The notes: generated by a model from the letters alone, not told the origin. A stretch of 64,000 nt of DNA from Blepharisma japonicum (GCA_949751835.1 CATKHK010000059.1:1-64000), one strand, 5' to 3'; shown: positions 53,242 to 64,000, counted from the first letter of the stretch. Translations and numbers: made by a program.

Positions 53242-53882
53242 TTTTATTAGGTAGTCACACCATATTCAAGCTGAATAGATAGTGATCCTTTTTTTTAATG
53301 GACCATATAAAAATCAAAATATGATGTTTATTAGAAAATGAAGAAAATCCCAAATATCTTTTCTGATTATAACGTGTATAAGATATAATGCAGTTAATAA
53401 GAGGATAAACAATTGTTATCGAATTTTTAAGAGGGTAGCTCAAACAGAAGCTAACTTTAAGTTGCAGCGTGCTTAGGGTAGCCAACTTTTCATGACTGCG
53501 AGTGCCATCATGTGATTACTTTACCATTTTATTTTTAGAATAATCAGCTATACGTTATGGAATTCAAACAAAATCATGGATATTTAAAAAATATTCAATT
53601 GAAATAAATAAGTTATTAAGGAGTTGACTCAAAGAATTTTAATCTAATTTTTAATCATATCAAATCATAGCGTACAAAATTTAAGATTATAATAAAACAA
53701 AAAATAAAATTAATATTTTTCTATATATCATGTCTAACTTTCAGAATAATATTTAGATTTGCCTTGAATTATATTAAATAAAGATAGATATTTATTCAGA
53801 AATATTCTTAATATTTAAGCCATACTATAAAATCTGCGGAAAAATGTCAGATTTTCCATTAAAGGTAAATAAAAATATAAAA
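53242..53882. other. Intergenic spacer
   Basis: About 640 bp. A short open frame on the minus strand (53255-53485) lacks any protein-like composition and I do not call it. The stretch at ~53450-53520 is less AT-rich than its surroundings, but I find no tRNA-like cloverleaf or other support. Confidence 0.5.
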
Positions 53883-55263
53883 TTAAAATTCAATTTCCCA
53901 TTCTTCCAAGGCTTCTGGGTCTTTTAAAAGCTCTTCAATAGCACTTGCTTGGCACTCAACGAAAGCTATAAAATCAGATCGCTCACAAGTTGGCTGTATA
54001 TTTTTAATAACTTGCTGCATTTCCGTATTCTCAAGCCTTAGCCTCTGAATTTCTGTTTCGAGTTGATTTATATTAATATTGTTAAAATTTTCCGCATAAG
54101 AATTAAAATCTTCCCGTGGTTTAACAGGTGAAATATTTCTCTTAGGTATTGGAGATTCAGATTCATGCTCAAGCTCAATTTCATCTTTTTGAAGCTCTCT
54201 TATCCAATTATGCGAGCTATTTATTCTCTCCTCTATTGAATCTTTTGAAGACTCAAGCATAATTAATGCATCTCTAGATTCACTTCTTTGTAATTGGCTT
54301 AATATTTTGAGGTCACCTTTATCTGTATCAATAAGCTGTTCAAGAATGCCTATAAGTGAGTCTTTTGTTTCTTTTACCTCATTTTTAAACTTTTCTCTCT
54401 CCATCTCCAAAAATTTAACTTTTTCTTCATAAGAGTCAACCAGCGTGCTCATATTTTCTCCAAAGAAAACATCAAGCTTTTCCCTTGTATCACTATCAAT
54501 TCCATTCCATTTCTTTTTTGATAAAATCACGTTTGATAGATTTTTTAACGTTACCAGCACACTTTCATCAGATTCTTTTTTCTCTTTTAATTTTTCTTCA
54601 AGATAGCTATTTAAATCTTTCATAGTCTCTATTTCTTTTCTTAGCTGCAGCACTTCTTTTTCTGCAGCTTCCTTTTTTACAGAATCTTCATATCGCTGGG
54701 CTTCAATTATTTTCAGTTTTTCTGAGTCATCTTTTGATAAATTTCCTTGTCGAAGCCTAGAAAGCTCTTCATTAGCGAAATCTAGTGACTTTCTTATTGT
54801 TGCGTTTACTTCTTGAAGCTGGAAAATTTGATCTTCAAGGCGCCGAATGTGCTTGATGAACTCATTATTGTCATTAAAACCGTCACTATTTGCAAAATCT
54901 GATTTTGTGTATTTAGCGAAATTTTCATCTTTAGGAGCTGCTCTATTGAATTTATTCCCTAACGCATTTCTTGCTTCCTGTATTTTATATTTTAACTTTT
55001 GAAGATCAACCTATTTTTCTCTTACCTCTATTCTTGATTTTCCAGGAGAAAGTGACTTTCAATCACATATATTTGGGTCTTCCCTCAGCTTAGCCACTTT
55101 GTCTTGCAAGTTTTTCTTCTTGAGATCCCAATGTGTTTCTTTTTCTTCTCAGCTATAGTCAAATTTACTTTGTGCTTGGTACTGCTTTGCATATATCACA
55201 AGATTTTCTATAGTTATTTGTCAAAGGACTTGTATCCTGGAATCTACTTTTTCTTGTATTCAT
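53883..55263 (-). CDS. Coiled-coil protein with 15- and 16-nt introns
   Basis: 449 aa after splicing. The ATG at 55263 gives MNTRKSRFQDTSPL, then a 16-nt intron (55153-55168), then N-W-EEKETHWDLK, then a 15-nt intron (55011-55025). The frame closes only with both removed. Most of the chain is coiled coil (VKKEAAEKEVLQLRKEIE; VKFLEMEREKFKNEV). Two TGA codons are Trp. The N-terminal CDICKAVPST may be a small motif. No family recognised; centrosome, cortex or IFT proteins would have this shape. Start lies 56 bp from the divergent CNB gene. Confidence 0.83.
55011..55025 (-). other. 15-nt spliceosomal intron
   Basis: Minus-strand GTAAGAGAAAAATAG. It ends in an in-frame TAG and joins SRIE|VDLQK in the coiled-coil gene. 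Confidence 0.9.
55153..55168 (-). other. 16-nt spliceosomal intron
   Basis: Minus-strand GTAAATTTGACTATAG, 16 nt, not a multiple of three. Removing it joins ACA AA|C TGA GAA and links two frames that fit only this way. One of the rarer 16-nt members of the class. Confidence 0.85.
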
Positions 55264-55319
55264 ACTTATTTAAGTTATTTAATTTGAAGAATATACATAA
55301 CACGCATACAAATCAAAAA

Positions 55320-56450
55320 ATGGATTCAAAAGCAGACATTATAAGAATCATCAACATAATTAAAAAGAAGTCGAAAACTTATGAGGAATTGCAAGAATTA
55401 GATCGATTGCTTAGCGAACTTAAACCGCTGGAAAGTGCAGTTGATGGGCTCACAATGGCAAATAGAATGCTCTTATTAAATAGCTTTACTGCTGAAGAAC
55501 TTGAAGAAAATGAGGTATTATTTTCTAAGGGAGACCCAAGTGATTGCATTTACGTTATATTGTCAGGCTCCCTGCAGCTATATAATCACACTCTTAAAGA
55601 TAAAGGAGACATGATCCCTGGAAATATTCTAGGCAAAGGCACCATCCTTGGAGAAAGAGGAATTTTAAAGGACCTTCCAAGAAGTTTGACAGCCGTTGCT
55701 ATTGAACATATGTACGTTCTTCGCCTAGAAGCTCAAATATTCAAATCTCTTTTAGGAAAAGAAGTCAATGCAAACATGGAAACTAAACGAAAAATCGTCG
55801 ATCAATATATACCTGGTCTCTCCCAAATCCCTGCACAGCAAAGAGAAAGGCTTGCGTATCTATTAGATATCGAATACTACAGCCGCGGAGTAATTATAGC
55901 TAAACAAGGATCTTTTAATGAAAAAATCCTGATTATCCTTGAAGGAGAGTGCAAAATTTTTTTCCAGCAAGGCCAATACAAAAGATTTTTATCCACCCTT
56001 GAAAAAGGCTCTTGAATTGGTGAAGAAAGCGCACTTTTTGACAAACCTTCAACGTTTTCAGTAGTCGTCACTTCAGAAACACTAAAAGCAGCAAGAATTA
56101 AGAATTCTGATATAAAGCAGGCCTATCCTGGCCCTACAGTCCAATTACTGAGATTATCTTATAATGCCCGTGAAATAGCAAGGAATAAGCTTGCTACTTT
56201 TTCACATCCATGCTTAACCCCAAGACCATCTATACCATCTTCACCCAGAACTTTCCCATTAGCTACACAGCGGGCGCAAGAGAAAATGAACACTATAATT
56301 AATAGAATGCCACACACAAGAAGCTCAACGTTGACAAAAGAGCTTATGAAATGCAATTTAAAAGGAGATATTGAAAGTCAGGTCGAAACTAGAGCCTTTA
56401 GAATTAGAAAAGCATTTGCCCGATGCAGATCACAAGGATTAAATTCTTAA
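55320..56450 (+). CDS. Protein with two cyclic-nucleotide-binding domains
   Basis: 376 aa. The N-terminus is helical (~1-60). CNB-A (~65-150) has LGERGILKDLPRSLTA, with the Gly-Glu and Arg of the phosphate-binding cassette. CNB-B (~190-280) has KGS-W-IGEESALFDKPSTFS, where the cassette Arg is missing, so it may not bind cAMP or cGMP well. The W is TGA. There is no kinase or channel domain, so it resembles a regulatory subunit of PKA-type kinases, or a sensor. The frame extends upstream of 55320 but overlaps the divergent coiled-coil gene, so I start at 55320. Its stop is 15 bp from the next gene's stop. Confidence 0.88.
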
Positions 56451-56465
56451 TCATTGTATGTAGAT

Positions 56466-57620
56466 TTAGTTATTTAAAGGGAATTGTAGCCCCATTTCTT
56501 CACAAGCTTCTTTGACGTATTTTGCACAAAGTCTCATATCAGCTTCTGTAAGTTCTCCAATTGTTCCAATTCGGAAAGATTCAACTTTTGCCACTTTTCC
56601 AGGATAAATCAGCATTCCTCTGTCTGCTAAATAATTATAAAGCTTCTTAAAGCTAAACCTTGGGTCTTTTGGCTGCAAATATGTGTTTATTATCCAGCCT
56701 TGGTGTGCTGGGTTTATATAGAGCTGAAACCCAAGCCTGCTCATTTCTTCTTGTAAGGCCCTTTGATTTCTTTGGTATTTAGCTTGTCTTGCTTTTACCC
56801 CTCCTTCAGCTAAAAACTCTTCTAAAGCTTGCCTGAAAGCCAGCATTGGTTGAAATGGAGGAGTTAGCATCATATGTTCCCCAGTTTTCAACATTTCTTG
56901 GTACCTCAAGTAAATATCAATTCCCCAAGAATGACTGTTTCCTTCACAAGTATCTAAATGCTCAGTATTGCAAAAGACAATTCCAAACCCAGGGACACCT
57001 TGTAGCAGTTTATTAGAAGAAGTGGCTAAATAGTCAATTCCAGCCTTTTTAAAATCAAAATCCACCCCTCCGAAGCTGCTGACAGCGTCTACTATATAAA
57101 CCGCATCTTTTTTCTTTCCCTTGACAGCTTGTCCAACATCAACTATAGGGTTTAAGAGCCCAGAGGTCGTTTCTGAGTGGACACAGAAGACATGTGTAAC
57201 TTCATCGTCCATTTCTCTCTCTACATCTTCTGGGCGGACTACTTGGTTGTCTTCATACCTAAGCACCTTATGAGGAATCCCAACGATTTGACAGATTTTG
57301 GCAACTCTTTCACCATAAGCACCATTCGCGACAACTAAAGATTTCCCTGGCTTTCTTCTGTTAAATGTGGACCCAATCATACCTTCTACTGTAAAGGTCC
57401 CAGAACCTTGCAAGAAAATAACTCTGTACTTAGGCTGAGATAGGCCGGCAATGCTCAGTAAAGTATTTTCGAGTCATTGATTTACTTCAACCATATGTCT
57501 TGATCTGTTGACATCTACTAACATTGCTTGCTTTACAGTCATGGTAGTGCTTAAAGGGCCAGGGGTAAATAGCTTGGCTTGGGAAAAGAATCTGATACCT
57601 CTTAGATGGGACGACAACAT
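56466..57620 (-). CDS. phnW: 2-aminoethylphosphonate:pyruvate transaminase
   Basis: 384 aa PLP enzyme that interconverts 2-aminoethylphosphonate (AEP) and phosphonoacetaldehyde. Motifs: FTPGPLSTT, FLQGSGTFTVEG, VANGAYGERV, TTSGLLNP, DAVSSFGG (PLP Asp) and the Lys in SSNKLLQGVPGF. The true start is at 57620: MLSSHLRGIRFFSQ is Arg-rich and acid-free, suggesting mitochondrial import. One TGA is Trp (VNQ-W-LENT). In organisms that make AEP this enzyme can run in the synthetic direction. Partner PEP mutase lies 32 kb away in the same window. Confidence 0.94.
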
Positions 57621-57653
57621 AAATGCTTGTGAATATTTAGATTAATTATCCTA

Positions 57654-59702
57654 TTATAGCCTTTTAATTTCACACAAATGATAAAATCTTGACTTTGGGT
57701 TCCTGAACAGGATTTTGTCATTTATTTCTGAGTCATAGTTTGTGTGGATATACCCAATCCCGAATCCCCTTGTTTTGATAAAGCTGAAACCCCCTGAAGT
57801 AATAAACCCTACAATCTGCCTTGACAAATTTGCTTTGAAATTCCCGAAGTCTTCTACAGTCCACAAATGATTTAACTTTGATTTTTCTGATAAAGGTTCT
57901 TGAAAAGTTGGGCCGTTTTTGTCTATAAAATCTTCAGAGGCAGGTTTGCAAAGAAGTGCTCGTGGCTGAGGGATTCTATTACGGCATTTTATTTGTATTA
58001 ACTTAAGCTGTGTATATGACGTGACACCTAAAATCCCAAATCAATCAGAATAAAACGGAAATGGCATTGAAATTCTTTCAAAATTCACACGTTTAGAGGA
58101 TGGTCTCTTAAAATAGTTCTCAACATCAATTTTTGCTTGTTCTTGAGCATATGTTTGGTATGCTGAAGTAGTAGGAAAATCGTCTGGGTATGATGGAATA
58201 GCTTGTTCAAGCTTGATTGCATTGTAATCTCTAAGCCCAATAGCTTTGGCTCCAGCATAAATGCAAGTTCTATATATAATTTACCTTCAGAATTCAGGCC
58301 CATTGCCTGATGGAAGAATTAGATCTCAGCCTTCAGCAAAGCCTCGAGTCATTTTACTTTTTCTGAAAATTAAAATTCCATTAATTTCAAAGTGTTCATT
58401 TTCAGTATTTTCTATTTCAATTTCCATTTCAATTGATTCTTTATTGGCTGCTTCATCCTCTTCAATTTCCATTTTTTCAGATTCCTCTATTTGTGGAACT
58501 TCTTTTATGGGCTGATTTTCTTGTTTTTCTGGGATTTTGGGGACTTTTGGGTATCTTGACTTAGAATTCCTAGTTGTCAGTTTTTGAGGCACATGGGATT
58601 TCTCTGGTGAGATTTTCAAAATTTCCCATAAAGGAGTATTGCTTATAGAAGGATTCCATTTGACTAGCATTTTTAGAATATTTATTGATGGTTGAGAAGG
58701 TATAATATTGGAAGCCTCTGCTATTAAGCACAGCTGCTTTGACATAGTTTTAATTTTTTGGTGTTTTTTACTTCTCATTAAAGTTAACCCTATTGCAGCA
58801 CCATTTGGAAATGCAAGATTTTTAAATTTTCCCAAATCTTGAATAATTTCATTTATACTGCTTTCTTTAATATTCATTACAGACGCTAACAATTCTGTGC
58901 TTTTTGGTCCCATAAAACTATATATTACAGCCTTATCTTTTAAATCTATATGCCAAACATTTTCCTTTTCCAACAGCTCTTTTACTTCTTTATATGAAGC
59001 AGGATGTACAATTATCACTCACTCCTCTTCCTTCATAATAGTCTCAACAGGACATATTAATTTCTCCCCATCCACTATAATCCCTTCTCTATGAAATCCA
59101 TATTTCTTCTCAACTTTTACATGATTTTCAATAAAGTTCTTATCTTTCACAATCAATGAGATATAATAAGATCTGTCATAAATCACACAGTTATGAGAAG
59201 CAAACCTATAAACAGCTCTAATGCTTTTATCATTCGGATGAAGCGCAATCTTATAGCCCCATTTTTCTATCATTTTCATCCTTTTTGCATGCCATATATG
59301 AGTTTCGAGCCAAATTGCCTTTTTGTTCCTTCTTTCGTAGTCCAGTAGCATTGTCCTTGTGTGTCTTCGGCGCTTTCTGCATGGCTGCTTCATTGCGGCT
59401 GCGCTGTGAATAGCGACTCTTATTCTTGCAGGGACTCTGTAGGAGTTATGAGACATTGCTCTTCTTCTCATGTGTTTTGGTAGCAGTTGGAAGGATTTTT
59501 TGCTGCCTAAATTCCCACCTGCAGCAGCTTTTTGGCTTAAAACAGTCAAAAAATGATTTAATTCAATTTTTCGGGCTTCTCTGAATGTTTCGATATCGAT
59601 AATTCTTGGTAATGAAATATTTTTTAAAGATTCAGGAATCTGAGCGACTTCTCCTTCTTCTCTTTTAGCTTTTATTTTAGCTTTTTTAGAAGGCTTTGCC
59701 AT
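57654..59702 (-). CDS. POP1: RNase P/MRP protein POP1, one 15-nt intron
   Basis: 677 aa after splicing, large protein subunit of nuclear RNase P and RNase MRP, for tRNA and rRNA processing. POP1 signatures: RRRAMSHNSYRVP, ETHIWHAKRMKM and KSIRAVYRFASHNCV; then GWDLILPSG, FWRT, IGLRDY and KRPSSKRVNF; final VGFITSGGFSF. Four TGA codons are Trp, including G-W-DL and EF-W. An intron at 58270-58284 lies just after GPEF-W-R. An acidic and Pro/Lys-rich linker (~380-440) is lineage-specific. Confidence 0.95.
58270..58284 (-). other. 15-nt spliceosomal intron
   Basis: Minus-strand GTAAATTATATATAG. It has an in-frame TAA if retained; its removal joins EFWR|TCIYAG within POP1. Confidence 0.9.
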
Positions 59703-59922
59703 TTATTATCAAGATGTGATATTTTTATTACTTAAAATTAGCATATGTGTGCTCAATCATGAACTTTAGCCTCCATTAGTATATTGGTATGTGCATCTTA
59801 ATTATGAACTAAAATATAATTGTCTATTTTGCTATTTCCTCTCTCTTACTTATACAGTTGTAAGAAGTGGAAAAGCAAAATAAATGAAATCATATATTAT
59901 TAGAATAATTAATATTTTATTG
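59703..59922. other. Spacer
   Basis: 220 bp AT-rich sequence upstream of POP1. Nothing supported. Confidence 0.5.
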
Positions 59923-60459
59923 CTAATTAATTAGCTTTACAAATATTGAACGATCATAATTATCAAGGATTGAAAATATTTCTCCAATTTTTGCTAAACA
60001 GCATGTAAGGTTTTCCACATTACAGGTAATAGAAAGTTTCTCCCTATATTCTGGATTCATTAAGTTCTTTCAGGTATTCTCATAAATTACTTTATAGCTT
60101 GATTACGTTTTAGCAATTGTTATAAGGGCAATCAAGCCATTAAATAAAATTTTTATACATTGATTTTAAGAAGAGAAATCAATAGTCCGCACTCTTCAAT
60201 AAATTCAAATAGATAAATTTGGATTGGCCTACTATCTAGTGTAAGATTAAATCCAAGAGGCCCAGCAATTCAGTATTTTCGATAAAATAAAATCATACAG
60301 TATTGAAATAAGATGGAATTCATCGACTGAATTAAAAGCATTCTTTTAGATTGAGTTATTGAGATCTTCTTCTTCAGGATCTGAAAGTAATTATCTCAGT
60401 CAATAATTTTTGCTCAATTATTCAGCACAGTTAATTTTGGCGTAGATTAATTTCTCCAT
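59923..60459 (-). pseudogene. Decayed or unresolved helical-repeat protein gene
   Basis: Protein-like sequence that does not form one clean frame. An open stretch from an ATG at 60459 to TAA at 60153-60155 reads W-rich and helical (WDNYFQILKKK; YRKYWIAGPLGFN; IYLFEFIEECGLLIS) if a 16-nt GT-AG segment at 60413-60428 is an intron. A second coding-like stretch (59923-60102) in another frame ends FVKLIN. TGA occurs where Trp would fit. The shape suggests an armadillo- or HEAT-type repeat. It may be a pseudogene, or a real gene hit by sequence error; no family named. Confidence 0.4.
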
Positions 60460-61146
60460 ATAGGGAACTAATTTTCAAATACCATTCACAGTTTTCCATT
60501 ATTAAACTTATTTTAATTATTTATAATGTAAAAGTTAGGACTTTGATATATATAAATTTTATTTTTTAAACAAAATTACGGCTATTTTACTTTATTGAAA
60601 ATGTTATGTTCTAGCAAAATAATAATTTGAAAGATTTCTGGCAGTTAATAACAAAGATTAGTCTCCTCATAAAGCTGAAACCCTAATTAAAAATATTTTA
60701 AATCAATCAATCCTTCCAAAATACTTCAGAGTGTTATTTTACTCATTTTAACCGATATAAAAGATTAAATTTGCTATATTTATATAATTAATGATTTCTT
60801 ATTTCCATTTAAATTTAATTAATGCTAATCCTGTTATATTCTTTTGGAATTAAATACCAATAAAATGAATCTTTATTTGTTCATATCATTATTAGTGTGG
60901 AAAAATAATAATCTCCATTCTAAAGATATTAATTATTTTTTATAACCCAGCAAATTGTCCAGTTTATAAAAAAAATGCCTTCAATATATGCGACTTTTAG
61001 ATCAACTTATTTAGATTTTACAAAAGTATTCCAAAAAAAAGATTATCTATTTAAAAATTTAACCAAATTCCTCATACATTGACTTATAAGCCATTAAGTT
61101 GTCAAACATAAGCCATTAAGGATCAAATTCTAAGTATTTATAAAAT
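60460..61146. other. Spacer upstream of the receptor gene
   Basis: About 690 bp, very AT-rich. I saw a few short W-containing frames but nothing I can call a gene. It should include the receptor promoter. Confidence 0.5.
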
Positions 61147-64000
61147 ATGTTATTCCTACTTCTTTTACTTAATTTTTGTCGGTGCTTACAACTCCCTGTT
61201 GGTGTAGTCTACTCATCCAATACAGACCCGAAATTTATAGCAGCACTTTTGACAAATGGAATCGGCCTAGAGCTTCGTATAAAAAATGAGCTACAACTCC
61301 CATTTACCTTAAAAATTCTTATTGCAAGCGTCGACTTGACGGAATCTTCTGGAATATCCACATGGTCAATTCCAGCAATCTTCGTCAATAATGGTGTCAA
61401 AATGATAATCGATGCTACAAATTCACTAGAATATACCCAATTTTTGTCCTACCAAGCTGTTCAAATTGATTCCGCTCATATAGTCATTCAAAGGCCATTT
61501 GATAACTCAAGCGGTGAAAATGTCAGTGGCAATACATTATTTTTTGAAACAAACTATGCCACAGAAGCCTACGCTTTTTTCGATATAGTCAAAAACTATG
61601 GCTGGACCAACCTCGGCTTAGCCTATGACGAAGATACCTCTCATTTAAACTGGGCAAGTTCATTTAAAACAGTGCTAGCAGCTAGCTCAATGTCGCTGCT
61701 TGATGAAATTGTTATTGATTTAGATGACCAGAATTCAGGAGCTACAATAATATCGCGATTGCAAGGAACCACTCAAAGTTCTGGAGCTAGAGTAATTTTA
61801 GTGTGCACAGATTCCTCACATGCCGCTCAGCTTCTACGAGCTGCTGACATCAGCGTTATGGGTGGGTCAGGATTTGCGTGGATTTTTTGTAGTGATGCCA
61901 TGGTGGACTTGGGAGAAGTTTCTAAAAATTCTTATGCTGATCTTGATTCGAATACTTTTGGGATATTGAAAACGGGTGCGATAGGATTTGTAGCTTCCGA
62001 CGATTCCTATTTGACGAGTTTTCCTCTTGGAAATATAATTACTGCTCTTACGCTAGCAAGTCAATATGTGCTTAGTATTGATTTATTGAAGACTCAGATT
62101 TCTGGAGCAGCGATTGCACAGTATATTTTGACAAATCCTTCGACGCCTACACTAGATTATTCAATAAAAGTTGACAAAAATGGGATAAAGGTGTCGACTT
62201 ACAATATTTACAACATCCAGAACTTCTTAGAAGTAAATGTAGGTAGCTGGGATTCCTCATCAAGAGCTATCAAGACTACTGGAAGTTCAATAATTTGGCC
62301 TGGCTTCGCAACAACAGTTCCAAATGATAAAATTCCTCTGGTTACTATTTGCTTGCTTTATCCTGCCCATGACCAAGATGGAAATGCATATAGTGGCGCT
62401 ACTGCAATGAAAAACGGCTTTGATCTTGGAGTCAAAGAAGTAAATTCTAAGGGTATCATGGGAGATTATCAAATTATTGTGGAATATAAGGATACGTACA
62501 TGAACAAAGATATAGCTGCATCTAACATTAAATCCCTGGCAAGCTTTAACATATTAGCTTACATAGGCCCTTATAGAACAGAAGAATCAATAGCGTACTC
62601 TACTGCTATTTCTGTCACTTCAGACCCAAAACCACTGATTTCTTATGGATCTACCTGGACAAATTTGACAAGTACTGATACCTACCCTCAATTCATGAGA
62701 TTAATAGAAGCAGATGACCTCGAAGGTGTCGCTCTTGCCTTATTTATTCAGCAAATTGGCTGAAAAACAATTGGTGTTGTATACACAGGTGACGAGTATG
62801 GAGTAGATGTGTACAATTCATTTATGAGCAATATAAAAACTCTTGGAATTACCGTAAAAAACGACGAAAGCAAGCGAAAAATTACCTATGACCCAGATGC
62901 AGGTCTAACCTCAACAACAAAAAATAGTGTTGATCACGCTTTATCAAACATAGTCAGGCATCAAGTAAAAGTAATTGTATATATTGGATCTTATATTGTC
63001 GGCGTACAAGTGGCACTTACTGCTCACAAAAAAGAAATTTATGGCAGCGATTATGCCTGGGTCGGCCCTAGATGGCTGACTGCAGAGCTTCCATCATTGA
63101 TTACGGCAAGCTATAAAGATGACGCAAGCACAATTTATTCTGTCCTTAATGGCGCTTTTGGGCTAGATTACAGAAGGGCTATTGGTGAAACTGGGGCTTC
63201 ATTTGAAGCTAGTTATGCAAAAGCATATAATTCCAGCTACTCGGTATATGGGATGTACGCTTATGATGCAGTTTATCTAATAGCTTCAACTGTGCAGACA
63301 ATGATTTCGAATGGAGAGGATTTTAACTCAGGGACTGATCTTACAAAAGCTCTGAGATCAGCTGATATTACTGGCGTCAGTGGGATTATAAAATTTATTG
63401 ACGGATCTAATGATAGATCTGGATTTGGGTATTTAGTTGTCAATATGCAAGAAAACTCCATTGTGACTATCCAAACATATGACCCCAGCAACCCAACTGT
63501 TTTTACTAATATAGCAGGTGTTTCTATAGTATTTAGCGGAGACAGAGCAAGCCCTCCATCTGATCATTGGTCAAGCTCTTATGACTGCCCGTTTGCAGAA
63601 AACATGGTATCAATTGACTGGGACGGTGTCGTTATCGTTATTTGCATAGGTTTCTTTTTATTTGCACTTACCTTGCTACTCAGTTATTTTGCTTATAAAA
63701 AATGGAAGCAGATTGAAATCCAAGAAATCACTGAGCCAGTCGTCAGGTCTTGGAAGGACAATTTGGTCATCATTACCATTATTATCGAATTTTTCCAATT
63801 CGTAGCAATTGCTCCTACATTTCCAGCATTTAAAACAGTTATTGAATCAGCAGCAAATATTTTTATGGTCGATGTCCTAAAAATGACTCATGGGAATAAA
63901 AGCACTTACTGGACTATGCTGATTGTAGTATCAGTTTTATGCTATGCCTGGTTCTTTTTGATATTACTTATTATGGCTAACGCAGAAAAGTGGCTTGCAC
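61147..64000 (+). CDS. Receptor with two ANF/PBP1-type ligand domains and membrane helices (3' cut)
   Basis: 951 codons visible, cut by the window end. A signal peptide (MLFLLLLLNFCRC) is followed by a first periplasmic-binding-like domain (~20-370) and a second (~395-800: KIPLVTICLLYPAHDQDG, GIMGDYQIIVEYKDT, KTIGVVYTGDEYGVDVY, YGMYAYDAVYLIAST). Membrane segments follow at ~828-850, ~872-898 and ~922-945, with more expected beyond 64000. One TGA is Trp (QQIG-W-KTIG). Class C GPCRs (GABA-B, mGluR-like) or receptor cyclases carry a single such domain; two in tandem is unusual. The ligand is unknown and could be a mating-type, feeding or chemosensory signal. Confidence 0.85.

Noticed and set aside
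53255-53485. 76-aa frame on the minus strand
   Set aside because: It is in an AT-rich spacer and has hydrophobic low-complexity sequence; no support.
53450-53520. Slightly GC-rich patch suspected as an RNA gene
   Set aside because: No cloverleaf, no conserved box and no long stem could be drawn.
55104-55319. Upstream extension of the cyclic-nucleotide-binding gene to an earlier ATG
   Set aside because: This stretch is the antisense of spliced exons of the coiled-coil gene (53883-55263) and has no CNB-like sequence. The later ATG at 55320 fits better.
1-64000. Old viral copies, transposons, CRISPR arrays and telomere repeats
   Set aside because: I searched for transposase, reverse transcriptase and integrase motifs, terminal repeats, repeat arrays and telomeric repeats, and saw none.

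Overview
The window looks like macronuclear DNA of a heterotrich ciliate, most likely Blepharisma or a close relative. In-frame TGA falls exactly where conserved tryptophans sit in many families (PP2C SDGI-W-D, ISWI DSD-W-NPQ, Rab -W-DTAGQ, Rab28 -W-DIGGQ, IMP3 FFN-W, BUD23 and POP1 C-termini), while TAA and TAG are the stops. Several reading frames close only after removing introns of 15 nt (six cases) or 16 nt (one firm, one tentative). TGA=Trp with 15-nt introns is the published Blepharisma pattern. Gene bounds below read TGA as Trp.

About 48 genes lie on both strands with small AT-rich gaps and no detectable clustering by function. From 1 to 13 kb: a partial gene end, an ER cyclophilin, a PP2C phosphatase, a secreted PH/coiled-coil protein, a DHHC acyltransferase, two tandem paralogs, ribosomal protein eS10 and a kinesin with an F-box-like tail. 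From 13 to 28 kb: PEX1, a zinc-finger protein, an odd GTPase, mitochondrial HSP10, a GET1-like protein, an EF-hand-like protein, an ISWI remodeller, PEP mutase and TAF2 with a bromodomain. From 28 to 40 kb: proteasome beta-7, a PPR protein, PLAC8, IMP3, BUD23, coiled-coil proteins, an eIF4G-like protein and a TPR protein. From 40 to 64 kb: a PAP2 phosphatase, two Rabs, a glutathione peroxidase, ABHD11-like, WD40, ankyrin, VPS35, TPR/RRM-like, coiled-coil, cyclic-nucleotide-binding, AEP transaminase and POP1 genes, a decayed or unresolved coding stretch, and a large receptor cut by the window end.

The standout is the glutathione peroxidase at 43785-44288. Its single TGA is at the catalytic Sec/Cys position, the other catalytic residues are kept, and the 3' flank folds on paper into a SECIS-like element (44295-44343). 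If correct, UGA means Trp in most genes here and selenocysteine in this one.

PEP mutase (23354) and 2-aminoethylphosphonate:pyruvate transaminase (56466) are both present; with a decarboxylase, not seen here, they would form the pathway that makes the headgroup of ciliate phosphonolipids. Retromer, Rabs, GET1 and DHHC (trafficking) and POP1, IMP3, BUD23 and eS10 (RNA and ribosome) are ordinary housekeeping genes.
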